From: Clostridia bacterium
Lineage (GTDB): Bacteria > Bacillota > Clostridia > Oscillospirales > Acutalibacteraceae
NCBI GenBank assembly: GCA_017409265.1
Contig: JAFQSY010000068.1
Coordinates: 1-44,404, forward strand
Length of the DNA stretch: 44,404 nucleotides
Reading direction: 5' to 3'
The notes beneath the pieces are model-generated. The model had not been told where the DNA came from, made no database searches, and was given only the letters and a program-made list of their open reading frames with translations. The position numbers were made by a program, and so were the translations under genes. Shown piece by piece: positions 8,278 to 16,302 of the stretch (positions are counted from its first letter, which is position 1; each line of letters opens with the position of its first letter).

Positions 8278-8313
8278 AAGCGTAAGGCTGACATTGTTTC
8301 AACCTTACGCTTT
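8278..8313. terminator. Bidirectional intrinsic terminator
   Basis: Stem AAAGCGTAAGG / CCTTACGCTTT. On the minus strand it is followed by TTTTTTT, a strong terminator for the small membrane protein and phosphohexomutase operon. The plus-strand tract (TCTCTGTTTT) is weaker but should help end the MBOAT-DHHW operon. Confidence 0.85.
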
Positions 8314-8327
8314 CTCTGTTTTGCTTT

Positions 8328-8543
8328 TTACTTTTTAGTCTTTGGAATTATAATACAGCCTGCGATAACCGCAACCGCCGCAACAACCGCAATAATAACC
8401 CATACCATCGGCTGACTGCCCGTATCGGGTGCAGGTACGCCTGCATCTGCGGCAAATGCCGTAAGCGCCGCCGTCGCAACGCCGAGAATCATTATAACGC
8501 AAAGGATTATCGCAACTATTCTGACTACTATATTTCTTTTCAT
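8328..8543 (-). CDS. Tiny exported membrane protein with sorting-signal-like end
   Basis: A 71-residue protein made of almost nothing but a signal peptide and a C-terminal anchor. It begins with a basic N-terminus and a hydrophobic stretch (residues 5-30, cleavage plausible after TAFAA), then has about 15 residues containing APDTGSQ, a hydrophobic segment (about 47-66) and a PKTKK tail. That order resembles a sortase sorting signal, with PDTG in place of LPxTG. AAAGGA lies before ATG 8543, overlapping the stop of the mutase gene 11 bases upstream, so the two are cotranscribed. Function unknown. Confidence 0.68.
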   Translation of the reverse strand: MKRNIVVRIVAIILCVIMILGVATAALTAFAADAGVPAPDTGSQPMVWVIIAVVAAVAVIAGCIIIPKTKK

Positions 8544-8554
8544 AATTTATTCCT

Positions 8555-10273
8555 TTATATTTTCAGCAGTTTTTTCATCGCTTCGCCGAGATTTTCGGCA
8601 AGCTTTTCTGCCCCTTCCTTTGTTTTTTCGCAGCCGGTAATATAGACCTTGATTTTCGGCTCTGTTCCCGAGGGACGGACTATCGCAAAATTGCCGTCTG
8701 GCAAGGTGTATGCAAGAACGTTGGATTTGGGAAGTCCGATATCTCTTTTTTCGCCCGTTTCGGTGTTTGTAATCGTTCCTTCCTCAAAATCATGCACCTC
8801 AAGAACTTTGAGTCCCGCAAGCTCTTTCGGCGGATTTTCTCTTGTTTCGGTCATGATTTCCGCCATCTTAACCATTCCGCTTGCGCCCTCAAACGCAAAA
8901 TTATAAAGACGGTTAACATAAATACCGAACTCGGCATAAATATCATTGAGAACATCAACAAGAGTTTTGCCCTTACTCTTATAATAAGCCGCCATTTCAC
9001 AGACCATAAGCGATGCGGCAACAGCATCCTTATCTCTTGCGTGAGTGCCGATAAGATAGCCGTAGCTTTCTTCAAAGCCCATAATAAAGCGGTGGTCATC
9101 ACCCGTTTTTTCAAGCTTTGCAATAAATTCGCCGACATACTTAAAGCCCGTAAGAACATCAACAACCCTGCAGCCGTACTTTGCGGCAACTCTGTTGATG
9201 AGCGGAGTTGAAACAAACGATTTCGTCATCAGCGGATTTTCAGGAAGCATGCCCTTTTCTTTTCGCGCGGAAAGCATATATTCCGCAAGCAGAACGCCGA
9301 CATCGTTGCCCGAAAGAAGAACACATTCATCTCCCGTAAGAACTGCAATTCCCACTCTATCGCAGTCGGGGTCGGTTGCAAGAAGCAAATCTGCTTTTTC
9401 GGTCTTTGTCATTTCAAGAGCGCACTCAAAAACCTGTCTGATTTCGGGGTTGGGATAGGGGCAGGTCGGGAATTTGCCGTCGGGCATTTCCTGCTCTTTT
9501 ACAACCGTAACATTCTTAAAGCCTGCTCTGTCAAGGATAGTTCTGACGGGAATGTTTCCCGTACCGTTGAGCGGCGTATAGATTACCTTAAGGTCGCTTG
9601 CCTTACAGATTTCGGGGTTAATCGGTCTTTGCATTACAAGCGCATAAAACTCCTCAACAATCTCATCCGAAATATATTCGATAAGACCTTTTTCCATCGC
9701 CTCGTCAAACGGCATACGCTTTATATCCTCAAACATATCAACCTTCCGAATAAAGCCGTAGGTTTCAAGTGCCGCCTCATCGGTCATTTGATAGCCCGAG
9801 GGGTCATAGCATTTATATCCGTTATATTTTGAGGGATTATGGCTTGCGGTGATAACAATTCCGCTCTGACATTTAAGACGCATAACCGCATACGAAAGAA
9901 GAGGAGTCGGCATAAGTGTCGGGAAAATATAAGCTTTGACGCCGTTTGCGGCAAGTACCTCGGCACATTGCTTTGCAAAAACATCGGAATTAATTCTCGA
10001 GTCATACCCGATTGCAACGCTCGGATTTTCTTCCTTGCTGTTAAGATAATCCGCAAGACCTTGTGTAGCTTGACAAACGGTGTAGGTATTCATTCTGTTT
10101 GTGCCTGCACCGAGAACACCTCTCAAGCCTGCCGTGCCAAATTCAAGGTTTCTGTAAAACCTGTCAAGAATTTCTTCATCATTGCCCTTTATTGCAAGAA
10201 GCTCTTCATTGATTTCGGAATCTTCGGCAGTCCTTTCAAGCCAGAGATCATAAAGCTGTTTAACATCGTTCAT
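8555..10273 (-). CDS. pgcA: Phospho-sugar mutase (phosphoglucomutase/phosphomannomutase)
   Basis: Cytosolic alpha-D-phosphohexomutase that interconverts hexose 1- and 6-phosphates, feeding glycogen or nucleotide-sugar synthesis. The 572-residue length fits the long PgcA/PGM2-like branch. Landmarks: FGTAGLRG (about 45), the phosphoserine loop TASHNP (Ser 144), the Mg loop DPDCDR (301-306), the sugar-binding GFEESYGY, and the phosphate-binding RPSGTEPKIKVY near the C-terminus. Two ATGs six bases apart compete; I choose 10273 because AAAGGAG is 7 bases from it and only 1 base from the ATG at 10279. Exact sugar preference cannot be read from sequence. Confidence 0.93.
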   Translation of the reverse strand: MNDVKQLYDLWLERTAEDSEINEELLAIKGNDEEILDRFYRNLEFGTAGLRGVLGAGTNRMNTYTVCQATQGLADYLNSKEENPSVAIGYDSRINSDVFAKQCAEVLAANGVKAYIFPTLMPTPLLSYAVMRLKCQSGIVITASHNPSKYNGYKCYDPSGYQMTDEAALETYGFIRKVDMFEDIKRMPFDEAMEKGLIEYISDEIVEEFYALVMQRPINPEICKASDLKVIYTPLNGTGNIPVRTILDRAGFKNVTVVKEQEMPDGKFPTCPYPNPEIRQVFECALEMTKTEKADLLLATDPDCDRVGIAVLTGDECVLLSGNDVGVLLAEYMLSARKEKGMLPENPLMTKSFVSTPLINRVAAKYGCRVVDVLTGFKYVGEFIAKLEKTGDDHRFIMGFEESYGYLIGTHARDKDAVAASLMVCEMAAYYKSKGKTLVDVLNDIYAEFGIYVNRLYNFAFEGASGMVKMAEIMTETRENPPKELAGLKVLEVHDFEEGTITNTETGEKRDIGLPKSNVLAYTLPDGNFAIVRPSGTEPKIKVYITGCEKTKEGAEKLAENLGEAMKKLLKI

Positions 10274-10376
10274 CGCCATTCTCCTTTCAATATATCTCCA
10301 TTTTATATATTAACCATTTTTTATTTTATTGTCAATCTTAAGAAAACATTCTTATTTATATTTGACGATTAGTGCA

Positions 10377-10405
10377 TTGACTAAATTATTCTGATTTGGT
10401 ATAAT
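10377..10405 (+). promoter_or_regulatory. Sigma-A-type promoter for the 10435-12349 operon
   Basis: TTGACT (10377-10382), exactly 17 bases, TATAAT (10400-10405). It lies 29 bases before ATG 10435, leaving a short leader with a GAGGTG ribosome binding site. Confidence 0.87.
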
Positions 10406-10434
10406 TTTTTATTATTCAAGTTGAGGTGAAAAAG

Positions 10435-11277
10435 ATGACTGCTTTTCAGCTTCTGATCAACAAAATTCTTTCGGTTGTTTTTGCCGTTATTCTTATTCCG
10501 TTTTCGGTTCTGACTCACGGAATTGACCTTATTTCGGCAGATGAACGCACCGACAGCGAAAAAACAAACGTTATCGGCATAGGAGCATATTTCCGCTCGC
10601 AGGGCATGGCATCCGACGGTGAAACCCTTTATTTTTCATCCAAAACAACTCTTATCCGCACCGAGGATGATGCAAAAACACTCATCAACGCCAATTATTT
10701 TGCGATTCCCGATGAGCTTAAGGAGCTTGGCATTGCACACATCGGCGGATTGAGTTGTTATAACGGATTTATTTATGCCGGCCTTGAGGACAGTAAGGTC
10801 TGGGATTACCCCATAGTCGGTGTTTTTGATTCAGAAACACTTGAGCTTGTTGACTATTACATTCTTGATGCAGAGCTGATAACAAGAGGTCTGCCGTGGG
10901 TATGTGTCAATCCCGAAAACGGCTTGCTTTACTGCACAGACCATTCAAAGAATCCCACAAAGCTCCTCGTTTATGACACAAAAGATGAAATGTCGTTTGT
11001 AAAAGAAGTTTCCCTTGAAGAATCTCCTTATGCGATTCAAGGTGCAGAATTTTACGGCGGTACAATTTACGCAGCAACCAATGACGATACACAGGCAATT
11101 TATAAAATCAATCCCGACAGCGGCAAGGTTGAAAAACTGCTCGACCGAAATCTCACAGCAGGCAGCGAGGGAGAGGGAATGACTTTCATAGTCAAAAACG
11201 GAGCTCCTGTTCTGATAGCCATGGATATGGGGCCTTTGTTCATAAACGCTTTTGTGCGCGAATATAAATTCTCATAA
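10435..11277 (+). CDS. Membrane-anchored beta-propeller-like protein, unknown function
   Basis: The 280-residue protein has one N-terminal hydrophobic segment (about residues 7-30, signal peptide or anchor) and an extracytoplasmic part built of short strand repeats, such as GMASDGETLYFSS, GGLSCYNGFIYAGL, CVNPENGLLYCTDH, GAEFYGGTIYAAT and YKINPDSGKVE. These look like degenerate propeller blades, as in proteins that bind or sense ligands outside the cell. I cannot name a family. GAGGTG at 10423-10428 supports ATG 10435 over an in-frame GTG at 10426 that overlaps the site itself. It is followed 19 bases later by a DUF4474 gene. Confidence 0.66.
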   Translation: MTAFQLLINKILSVVFAVILIPFSVLTHGIDLISADERTDSEKTNVIGIGAYFRSQGMASDGETLYFSSKTTLIRTEDDAKTLINANYFAIPDELKELGIAHIGGLSCYNGFIYAGLEDSKVWDYPIVGVFDSETLELVDYYILDAELITRGLPWVCVNPENGLLYCTDHSKNPTKLLVYDTKDEMSFVKEVSLEESPYAIQGAEFYGGTIYAATNDDTQAIYKINPDSGKVEKLLDRNLTAGSEGEGMTFIVKNGAPVLIAMDMGPLFINAFVREYKFS

Positions 11278-11296
11278 AGAATTTGGAGGAAAGAAA

Positions 11297-12349
11297 ATGA
11301 AAAGCAAATCACTAACCGTTGCCGTAGCAGGAGTTGCGGTGGCAATGGTGTGCATCGTTGCTGTGCTTGCTATCAAAATGAACGGCACCGGCAAGGTTCC
11401 CGTTGCAACCGACCCGACGGATTTATATGCACAGGCAACAACACAGGCAGAAACTTATCTCGTTTATCTTGACGAAAAATATACTTCTTTGCCCGATTTT
11501 TCGCAAAGCAATCCGTATTTTTCCTCAACAGCGGCAACAACTCAAATTCAGACAGCCGTTGAAAACACAACCCTTAATGCAACAACCGTTCCTGCAATAA
11601 CCGAAACCGCAACCCTCACACAAAAAGTAACCGAACTCGCTACTGTAATCAACAAGGCATTCAAAGAGGTTTTTACTCTTCCGAAAGCACCCAAATATAT
11701 TCCGCCCGAAGCAAGCATCGATTATGAAAAAGTTAATCTCGCATCCTATCGCTATGACGGCGACGGCAACTACTATTACACCGACGATAAGGACTGCTGG
11801 CAGAAAAACTTTGGCTTCAACGAAGTCTATGATAACTTTGCTCCGCTGACCATGATGTATTACGATACGGTCAGAACTACATTTGAATACGATGGCAAGG
11901 AATGGCTCATTCAGCTGTGGAAGGGCCAGTACGGAATGGTATTCGTCGGCGGCGAAGTCGGTGTTTACACCAGGTCACTCGGCAGCAGCGGAACTCATTT
12001 TGTCTGCGCAGATAAGCCTGACTGGCTCAACATGGAAATGGCTTTCATGTGGGACGAATATTCAAACGGAAATTACAGAGCGGTTTTCAACCGTGACTAC
12101 GAAAAATACTGGTGGTGCACAGGCTTTGTCGTCGGCTTCCCTAACGGCAGCCTCAGGCAGACTCTCAAGGAATTTCGCCTTGTTCATCATATAACATTCA
12201 AAGATACCGAAATGGCAAATGCCTTCTGTGAAGCATTTGAAAGAAACGGCTTTAACAGAGTTTCAAAGCTTGATAACAACACACCGGACACCTTTGTGCA
12301 GGTCGGCGCCGATGTAGGCTTTGTCTGGCAGAATATCAATCATAAATAA
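11297..12349 (+). CDS. Exported DUF4474-like protein
   Basis: The 350-residue protein has an N-terminal hydrophobic anchor (about residues 6-26), a Thr/Ala/Gln-rich low-complexity spacer (about 40-125), and a C-terminal domain beginning near residue 150. That domain contains WQKNFGFNEVYDNFAPL, a FEYDGKEWLIQLWKGQYG block and GGEVGVY, which resemble DUF4474 proteins of Clostridia; their function is unknown. TTGGAGGAAA lies before ATG 11297, which is preferred over an upstream in-frame codon inside the preceding gene. The two exported proteins share an operon, so a joint role at the cell surface is likely but unproven. Confidence 0.72.
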   Translation: MKSKSLTVAVAGVAVAMVCIVAVLAIKMNGTGKVPVATDPTDLYAQATTQAETYLVYLDEKYTSLPDFSQSNPYFSSTAATTQIQTAVENTTLNATTVPAITETATLTQKVTELATVINKAFKEVFTLPKAPKYIPPEASIDYEKVNLASYRYDGDGNYYYTDDKDCWQKNFGFNEVYDNFAPLTMMYYDTVRTTFEYDGKEWLIQLWKGQYGMVFVGGEVGVYTRSLGSSGTHFVCADKPDWLNMEMAFMWDEYSNGNYRAVFNRDYEKYWWCTGFVVGFPNGSLRQTLKEFRLVHHITFKDTEMANAFCEAFERNGFNRVSKLDNNTPDTFVQVGADVGFVWQNINHK

Positions 12350-12353
12350 TAAA

Positions 12354-12386
12354 AACGCATTTCAGAGCAAAATTCTGAAATGCGTT
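12354..12386. terminator. Bidirectional intrinsic terminator
   Basis: A perfect 13-bp stem (AACGCATTTCAGA / TCTGAAATGCGTT) with a 7-base loop. T-rich tracts follow on both strands (GATTTTTATT on plus, TTTTATTATT on minus). It separates the convergent DUF4474-like and TetR genes. Confidence 0.88.
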
Positions 12387-12391
12387 GATTT

Positions 12392-12946
12392 TTATTTGCT
12401 TTTAAAAACAAGAAATTCCGCAGCCTTTTCAACATTGATTAAACGGCAGAGAATATCCGAAATCTCCTCAATCGATTCAACCATTCCGTTATCAAACCAA
12501 CGCTTGAACACAGCAAGAACCGCGCCGACATAAAACGGAACAGCGTATTTGCCTGCATAATCGGCAAATGCAACGGGAAAATATGTATAAATCCTTTCGG
12601 CAAGCATATCCGTCAGCCTGTGTGCAAGGCCTGCATCATAGATCGCTTTGATAACACCTGCGTTCTCTTGGAAGAATCCTGAAACAATCATTATCATGCC
12701 TCTGAGATCGTCGGCGTTCTCGCCGTGAAGCTCGCTGAGAAGCTGTTTTTCACGGTCAACAAGATGATTTATCAGAATATCATCTTTGCTTTTATAGTTG
12801 CGGTAATATGCCATTCTTGAAACGCCGGCAAGATTGGTTATATCTGTTATCGAAATGCTTGCATAGCTGTTATTTTCCATCAGCCTCATCAGTGCAGTTA
12901 CGATACATTCTTTTGTTAATACATTTACTTCGTTAACCTTTTCCAT
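12392..12946 (-). CDS. TetR family transcriptional regulator
   Basis: DNA-binding repressor of the TetR family, 184 residues. The N-terminal helix-turn-helix lies at about residues 29-52 (ASISITDITNLAGVSRMAYYRNYKSKDDI). The C-terminal ligand and dimer domain is helical with no recognised effector. The start is taken at ATG 12946, which has AGAGG 7 bases upstream; a further in-frame ATG at 12979 lacks one and would place the coding region in the operator area. Divergent transcription from the ABC exporter and GTTAC repeats between them suggest it represses both itself and the exporter. Confidence 0.88.
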   Translation of the reverse strand: MEKVNEVNVLTKECIVTALMRLMENNSYASISITDITNLAGVSRMAYYRNYKSKDDILINHLVDREKQLLSELHGENADDLRGMIMIVSGFFQENAGVIKAIYDAGLAHRLTDMLAERIYTYFPVAFADYAGKYAVPFYVGAVLAVFKRWFDNGMVESIEEISDILCRLINVEKAAEFLVFKSK

Positions 12947-13017
12947 TACAAATCCTCTCATTTTGTAACGTTTTGCCATTTAAAAACAATTTGTTGATGA
13001 TTTATTCATAAACTAAT

Positions 13018-13046
13018 GTTACAATCGTTACTGTTACAAGTGTAAC
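13018..13046. promoter_or_regulatory. Putative TetR operator between regulator and exporter
   Basis: Two adjacent elements: GTTACAATCGTTAC (13018-13031) and the inverted repeat GTTAC-AAGT-GTAAC (13033-13046). Another GTAAC occurs at 12965-12969, close to the tetR start. Symmetric half-sites between a TetR gene and a divergent transporter are the standard arrangement for autoregulated repression. Binding is inferred. Confidence 0.6.
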
Positions 13047-13079
13047 ACCCAAAAATTACTTTGTCAAGAGGTATTTTTT

Positions 13080-16000
13080 ATGCTGAAACTGAAAAATATT
13101 GTTAAGGAGTATCCGACCGGTGACTCAAAGGTTGTTGCGCTCAAAAAAGTCAACATCGAGTTCCGCAGAAACGAATTTGTTTCAATTCTCGGTCACTCGG
13201 GCTGCGGCAAAACAACTCTTCTTAATATCATCGGCGGTCTCGACCAATACACATCGGGCGACCTGATAATCGAAGGAAAATCAACCAAGGATTTCAAGGA
13301 CGGCGATTGGGACGCATACCGCAACCATTCGGTCGGTTTTGTTTTCCAGAACTATAACCTCATACCCCACCAGAGCGTTCTTTCAAACGTTGAGCTTGCC
13401 CTGACTCTTTCGGGTGTTTCGAAGAGCGAAAGAAAGCAGAGAGCGAAGGAGGCACTTGAAAAGGTCGGTCTCGGCGACCAGCTGGGCAAGAAGCCCAACC
13501 AGATGTCCGGCGGTCAGATGCAGAGAGTTGCAATCGCAAGAGCTCTCGTCAACAACCCCGAAATTCTTCTTGCCGATGAGCCCACCGGTGCTCTTGACTC
13601 TGAAACAAGTGTTCAGATTATGGAGCTTCTCAAGGAAATTTCAAAAGAAAAGCTTGTTGTTATGGTTACTCATAACCCCGAGCTTGCCGATGAATATTCA
13701 ACAAGAATAATCCGCCTTGTTGACGGCAGTATTGTTGATGACACCAATCCCTTCACAACCGAGGATATTTCAAAACAGGAAAAAACAAGAGCTGAAAAGA
13801 AAACAGAGAAAAAAGCAGCAAAGAAAAACAGAAAGCCTTCAATGTCTTTCTTCACCGCTCTTACTCTTTCGCTCAACAACCTTATGACGAAAAAAATGCG
13901 TACCTTCCTCACATCATTTGCTGGAAGCATCGGCATTATCGGCATCGCTCTTATCCTTGCTCTTTCAAGCGGATTCCAGGCATATATTGATTCTATTCAG
14001 CAGGAAACACTTACCTCTTACCCCGTTATGATAGAAAAAACCGCCATGGATATGAACGCCATGATGACAGGCATGGCAGGCGTTACTCCGGGCGAGGTTG
14101 ACCATGCACTTGATAAGGTCTATTCAAACACACTCACATCAAGCATGATGGAATCCTTCAGCTCGGAAATCTGGCAGAATGACCTCGGCGCTTTCAAAAA
14201 ATATCTTGAAAGCGATGCCTGCATGATTGACGATTATTCGAGCAGTATAAAATATACCTACGGCGGATCACTCAATATTTTTGCATCTGATACATCAAAC
14301 GGCTTAAACCAGGTTTTCCCCAGCCCCGTTATTTCCATGATGGAATCAATGATGGGCAGCATCAACATGGGCGGCATGAGCTTTGATACATCAATGATGG
14401 CTTCAATGGAAACCATGATGAACTCATGGCAGGAGCTTATTGATAACAAGCAAATGCTCGAGGACCAGTATGAAATCGTTCAAGGCAAATGGCCCGAGGT
14501 ATATAACGAAGTTGTTCTCATCGTTGATAAAAACAACGAAATCAGCGATATCGCCATTCAGGGTCTCGGTCTTATGACGAGTCAGGATATGATGCAGGCA
14601 TTCATGGCTGCACAGGGCGGCGAAAAATATGAGCCCAAGAAATTTGAAATTGAATATAACGATATAATCGACAAAACCTTCAAGCTTGTGCTTGAACCCG
14701 ATTATTACAGCTATGACGAAGAAACACAGACCTGGATTGACATGCGCGGCGATGACCTCTACGTTCAGCAGCTTGTTGAAAACGGCGAGGAAATCAAAAT
14801 AGTCGGTATCATCCGACCTGCCGATGACTCGATAATGGTAACAACCATGGGTGCAATCGGCTACACAGCAGAGCTTACCGAGCATGTTATCAACGCAACC
14901 AATGAATGTGAAATCGTTAAAAAGCAGAAGGCAAATCCCGAAATTGATGTCTTCACAGGCATTCCTTTTGAAAAAGAAGAGAGTACCGAAGATAAAACAA
15001 CCGCTCCTGCCGCTTCGGGCGTGTCGCTTGACCCGCAGATTAATGTCGCATCTGCCGAATCCTTTGCACCCACAGCAAGCCCGATGATGCATACAGGCAG
15101 CTCGCTCAAAGCATCACCCACCGCAACGGGAATGCCAGATTTCAGCCAATTCCCTGCAATCACCGAAGAAGAAATCTACGCTTCCATCGACAGCACTTAC
15201 AGCGGTGAAGAAGCCGAAATGATGAAGCGCACCGTTGAGCTCATGCTCAAATCCATGCTTTCATTAAGCGAAAGACAGGAGCTTATCGGCTATCTTGATA
15301 TCATGCTTGAGGGTCAGGAAATCGAGGGCATGGGTCAGATAAGCGGCGAACAGGCTCTCACCTTCCTCCAGATGATGGATAGAGAAACCAAGCTCAAGAT
15401 GCTCAACGCAATTATGAGCGGCGAAATGGGCGATATCGCTCCCGGAACAACCCAGGGAGAAACAACGGAGCCGGACACCAACAGCGAAACAACCGAGCCC
15501 GGTACAACAACAGGCTCAACACAGCCCTCAACAACCGAGCCTGCTCCCGAACCTGAACCGGAACCCGAACCTGAACCCGAGCCCTTCGCCAAGAGCTATG
15601 ACGAAGCTCTCTCGCTTCTCGGCGTTGCAGACCTCGAAAACCCGCAGTCGATTTATATTTATCCCCTTGACTTCGAGTCAAAGGATCTGATTTCAGAGGA
15701 AATCAACAAATATAACGCAGCTGCAACAGATTCGGGAAATGAAAGCTATGAAATCAAATATACCGATTATATCGGACTTCTTCTTTCATCGGTAACAACA
15801 ATAATCAACATTATCTCTTATGTTCTTATCGCTTTCGTGGCTATTTCACTTGTTGTTTCCTCAATCATGATTGGAATTATCACCTATATTTCAGTTCTTG
15901 AAAGAACAAAGGAAATCGGTATTCTCCGCGCAATCGGCGCATCAAAGAGAGATATTTCACGAGTATTCAATGCAGAAACGCTGATTGTCGGCTTTGTTTC

Positions 16001-16214
16001 GGGCGCACTCGGAATACTTTCAACAATCCTGCTTATCATTCCCATCAACGCTCTTATTGAGCATCTCACAAAGCTGCCCAACATCGCACAGCTGCCCACC
16101 GACGGAGCAATTGCTCTTGTTATTATCAGCATGACCCTCACATTCATCTCAGGTCTTATCCCCTCAAGAATAGCATCAAAGAAAGACCCTGTTGTTGCGC
16201 TCCGAACAGAATAA
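13080..16214 (+). CDS. MacB-like ABC exporter, fused ATPase and permease
   Basis: Fused ABC exporter half-transporter of 1044 residues, likely moving peptides, lipids or drugs, or driving envelope work by mechanotransmission. The ATPase (1-225) has Walker A GHSGCGKTT (38-46), signature SGGQM (143-147), Walker B ILLADEP (162-168) and the switch His of VTHNP. A Lys-rich linker leads to a membrane segment (about 275-300), a very long extracytoplasmic region (300-895), and three C-terminal membrane segments of the FtsX family with VLERTKEIGILRAIGAS. The outer region has Met-rich stretches (about 320-345 and 415-460), Thr/Pro-rich linkers and an EP dipeptide run near 823-836. AGAGG precedes ATG 13080. 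The upstream TetR gene probably controls it. Confidence 0.9.
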   Translation: MLKLKNIVKEYPTGDSKVVALKKVNIEFRRNEFVSILGHSGCGKTTLLNIIGGLDQYTSGDLIIEGKSTKDFKDGDWDAYRNHSVGFVFQNYNLIPHQSVLSNVELALTLSGVSKSERKQRAKEALEKVGLGDQLGKKPNQMSGGQMQRVAIARALVNNPEILLADEPTGALDSETSVQIMELLKEISKEKLVVMVTHNPELADEYSTRIIRLVDGSIVDDTNPFTTEDISKQEKTRAEKKTEKKAAKKNRKPSMSFFTALTLSLNNLMTKKMRTFLTSFAGSIGIIGIALILALSSGFQAYIDSIQQETLTSYPVMIEKTAMDMNAMMTGMAGVTPGEVDHALDKVYSNTLTSSMMESFSSEIWQNDLGAFKKYLESDACMIDDYSSSIKYTYGGSLNIFASDTSNGLNQVFPSPVISMMESMMGSINMGGMSFDTSMMASMETMMNSWQELIDNKQMLEDQYEIVQGKWPEVYNEVVLIVDKNNEISDIAIQGLGLMTSQDMMQAFMAAQGGEKYEPKKFEIEYNDIIDKTFKLVLEPDYYSYDEETQTWIDMRGDDLYVQQLVENGEEIKIVGIIRPADDSIMVTTMGAIGYTAELTEHVINATNECEIVKKQKANPEIDVFTGIPFEKEESTEDKTTAPAASGVSLDPQINVASAESFAPTASPMMHTGSSLKASPTATGMPDFSQFPAITEEEIYASIDSTYSGEEAEMMKRTVELMLKSMLSLSERQELIGYLDIMLEGQEIEGMGQISGEQALTFLQMMDRETKLKMLNAIMSGEMGDIAPGTTQGETTEPDTNSETTEPGTTTGSTQPSTTEPAPEPEPEPEPEPEPFAKSYDEALSLLGVADLENPQSIYIYPLDFESKDLISEEINKYNAAATDSGNESYEIKYTDYIGLLLSSVTTIINIISYVLIAFVAISLVVSSIMIGIITYISVLERTKEIGILRAIGASKRDISRVFNAETLIVGFVSGALGILSTILLIIPINALIEHLTKLPNIAQLPTDGAIALVIISMTLTFISGLIPSRIASKKDPVVALRTE

Positions 16215-16222
16215 GATATAAA

Positions 16223-16249
16223 AAAGACCGATGCACCGCATCGGTCTTT
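16223..16249. terminator. Intrinsic terminator after the ABC exporter
   Basis: A 12-bp stem (AAAGACCGATGC / GCATCGGTCTTT) with a 3-base loop, 8 bases after the exporter stop codon. The plus-strand T run is short (TTT). The minus-strand run is longer, so it also backs up the terminator of the convergent EF-G-like gene. Confidence 0.8.
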
Positions 16250-16263
16250 CCCCATTGTATATC

Positions 16264-16290
16264 AAAAACCGCCCGAATCATCGGGCGGTT
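16264..16290 (-). terminator. Intrinsic terminator of the EF-G-like gene
   Basis: Read on the minus strand, AACCGCCCGA, a 4-base loop and TCGGGCGGTT are followed by TTTTTGAT. The hairpin starts 13 bases after the stop codon. Confidence 0.88.
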
Positions 16291-16302
16291 AATTTTTATG
16301 TA

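Noticed and set aside
14424-15092. Open frame of 222 codons on the minus strand inside the ABC exporter gene
   Set aside because: It is the antisense of a well-supported coding region, has no recognisable domain and a Phe/Cys-heavy composition typical of antisense frames.
15548-15588. Possible tandem DNA repeat or CRISPR-like array
   Set aside because: It is a coding EP dipeptide run inside the ABC exporter gene; units are 6 bases with synonymous changes and no spacers.
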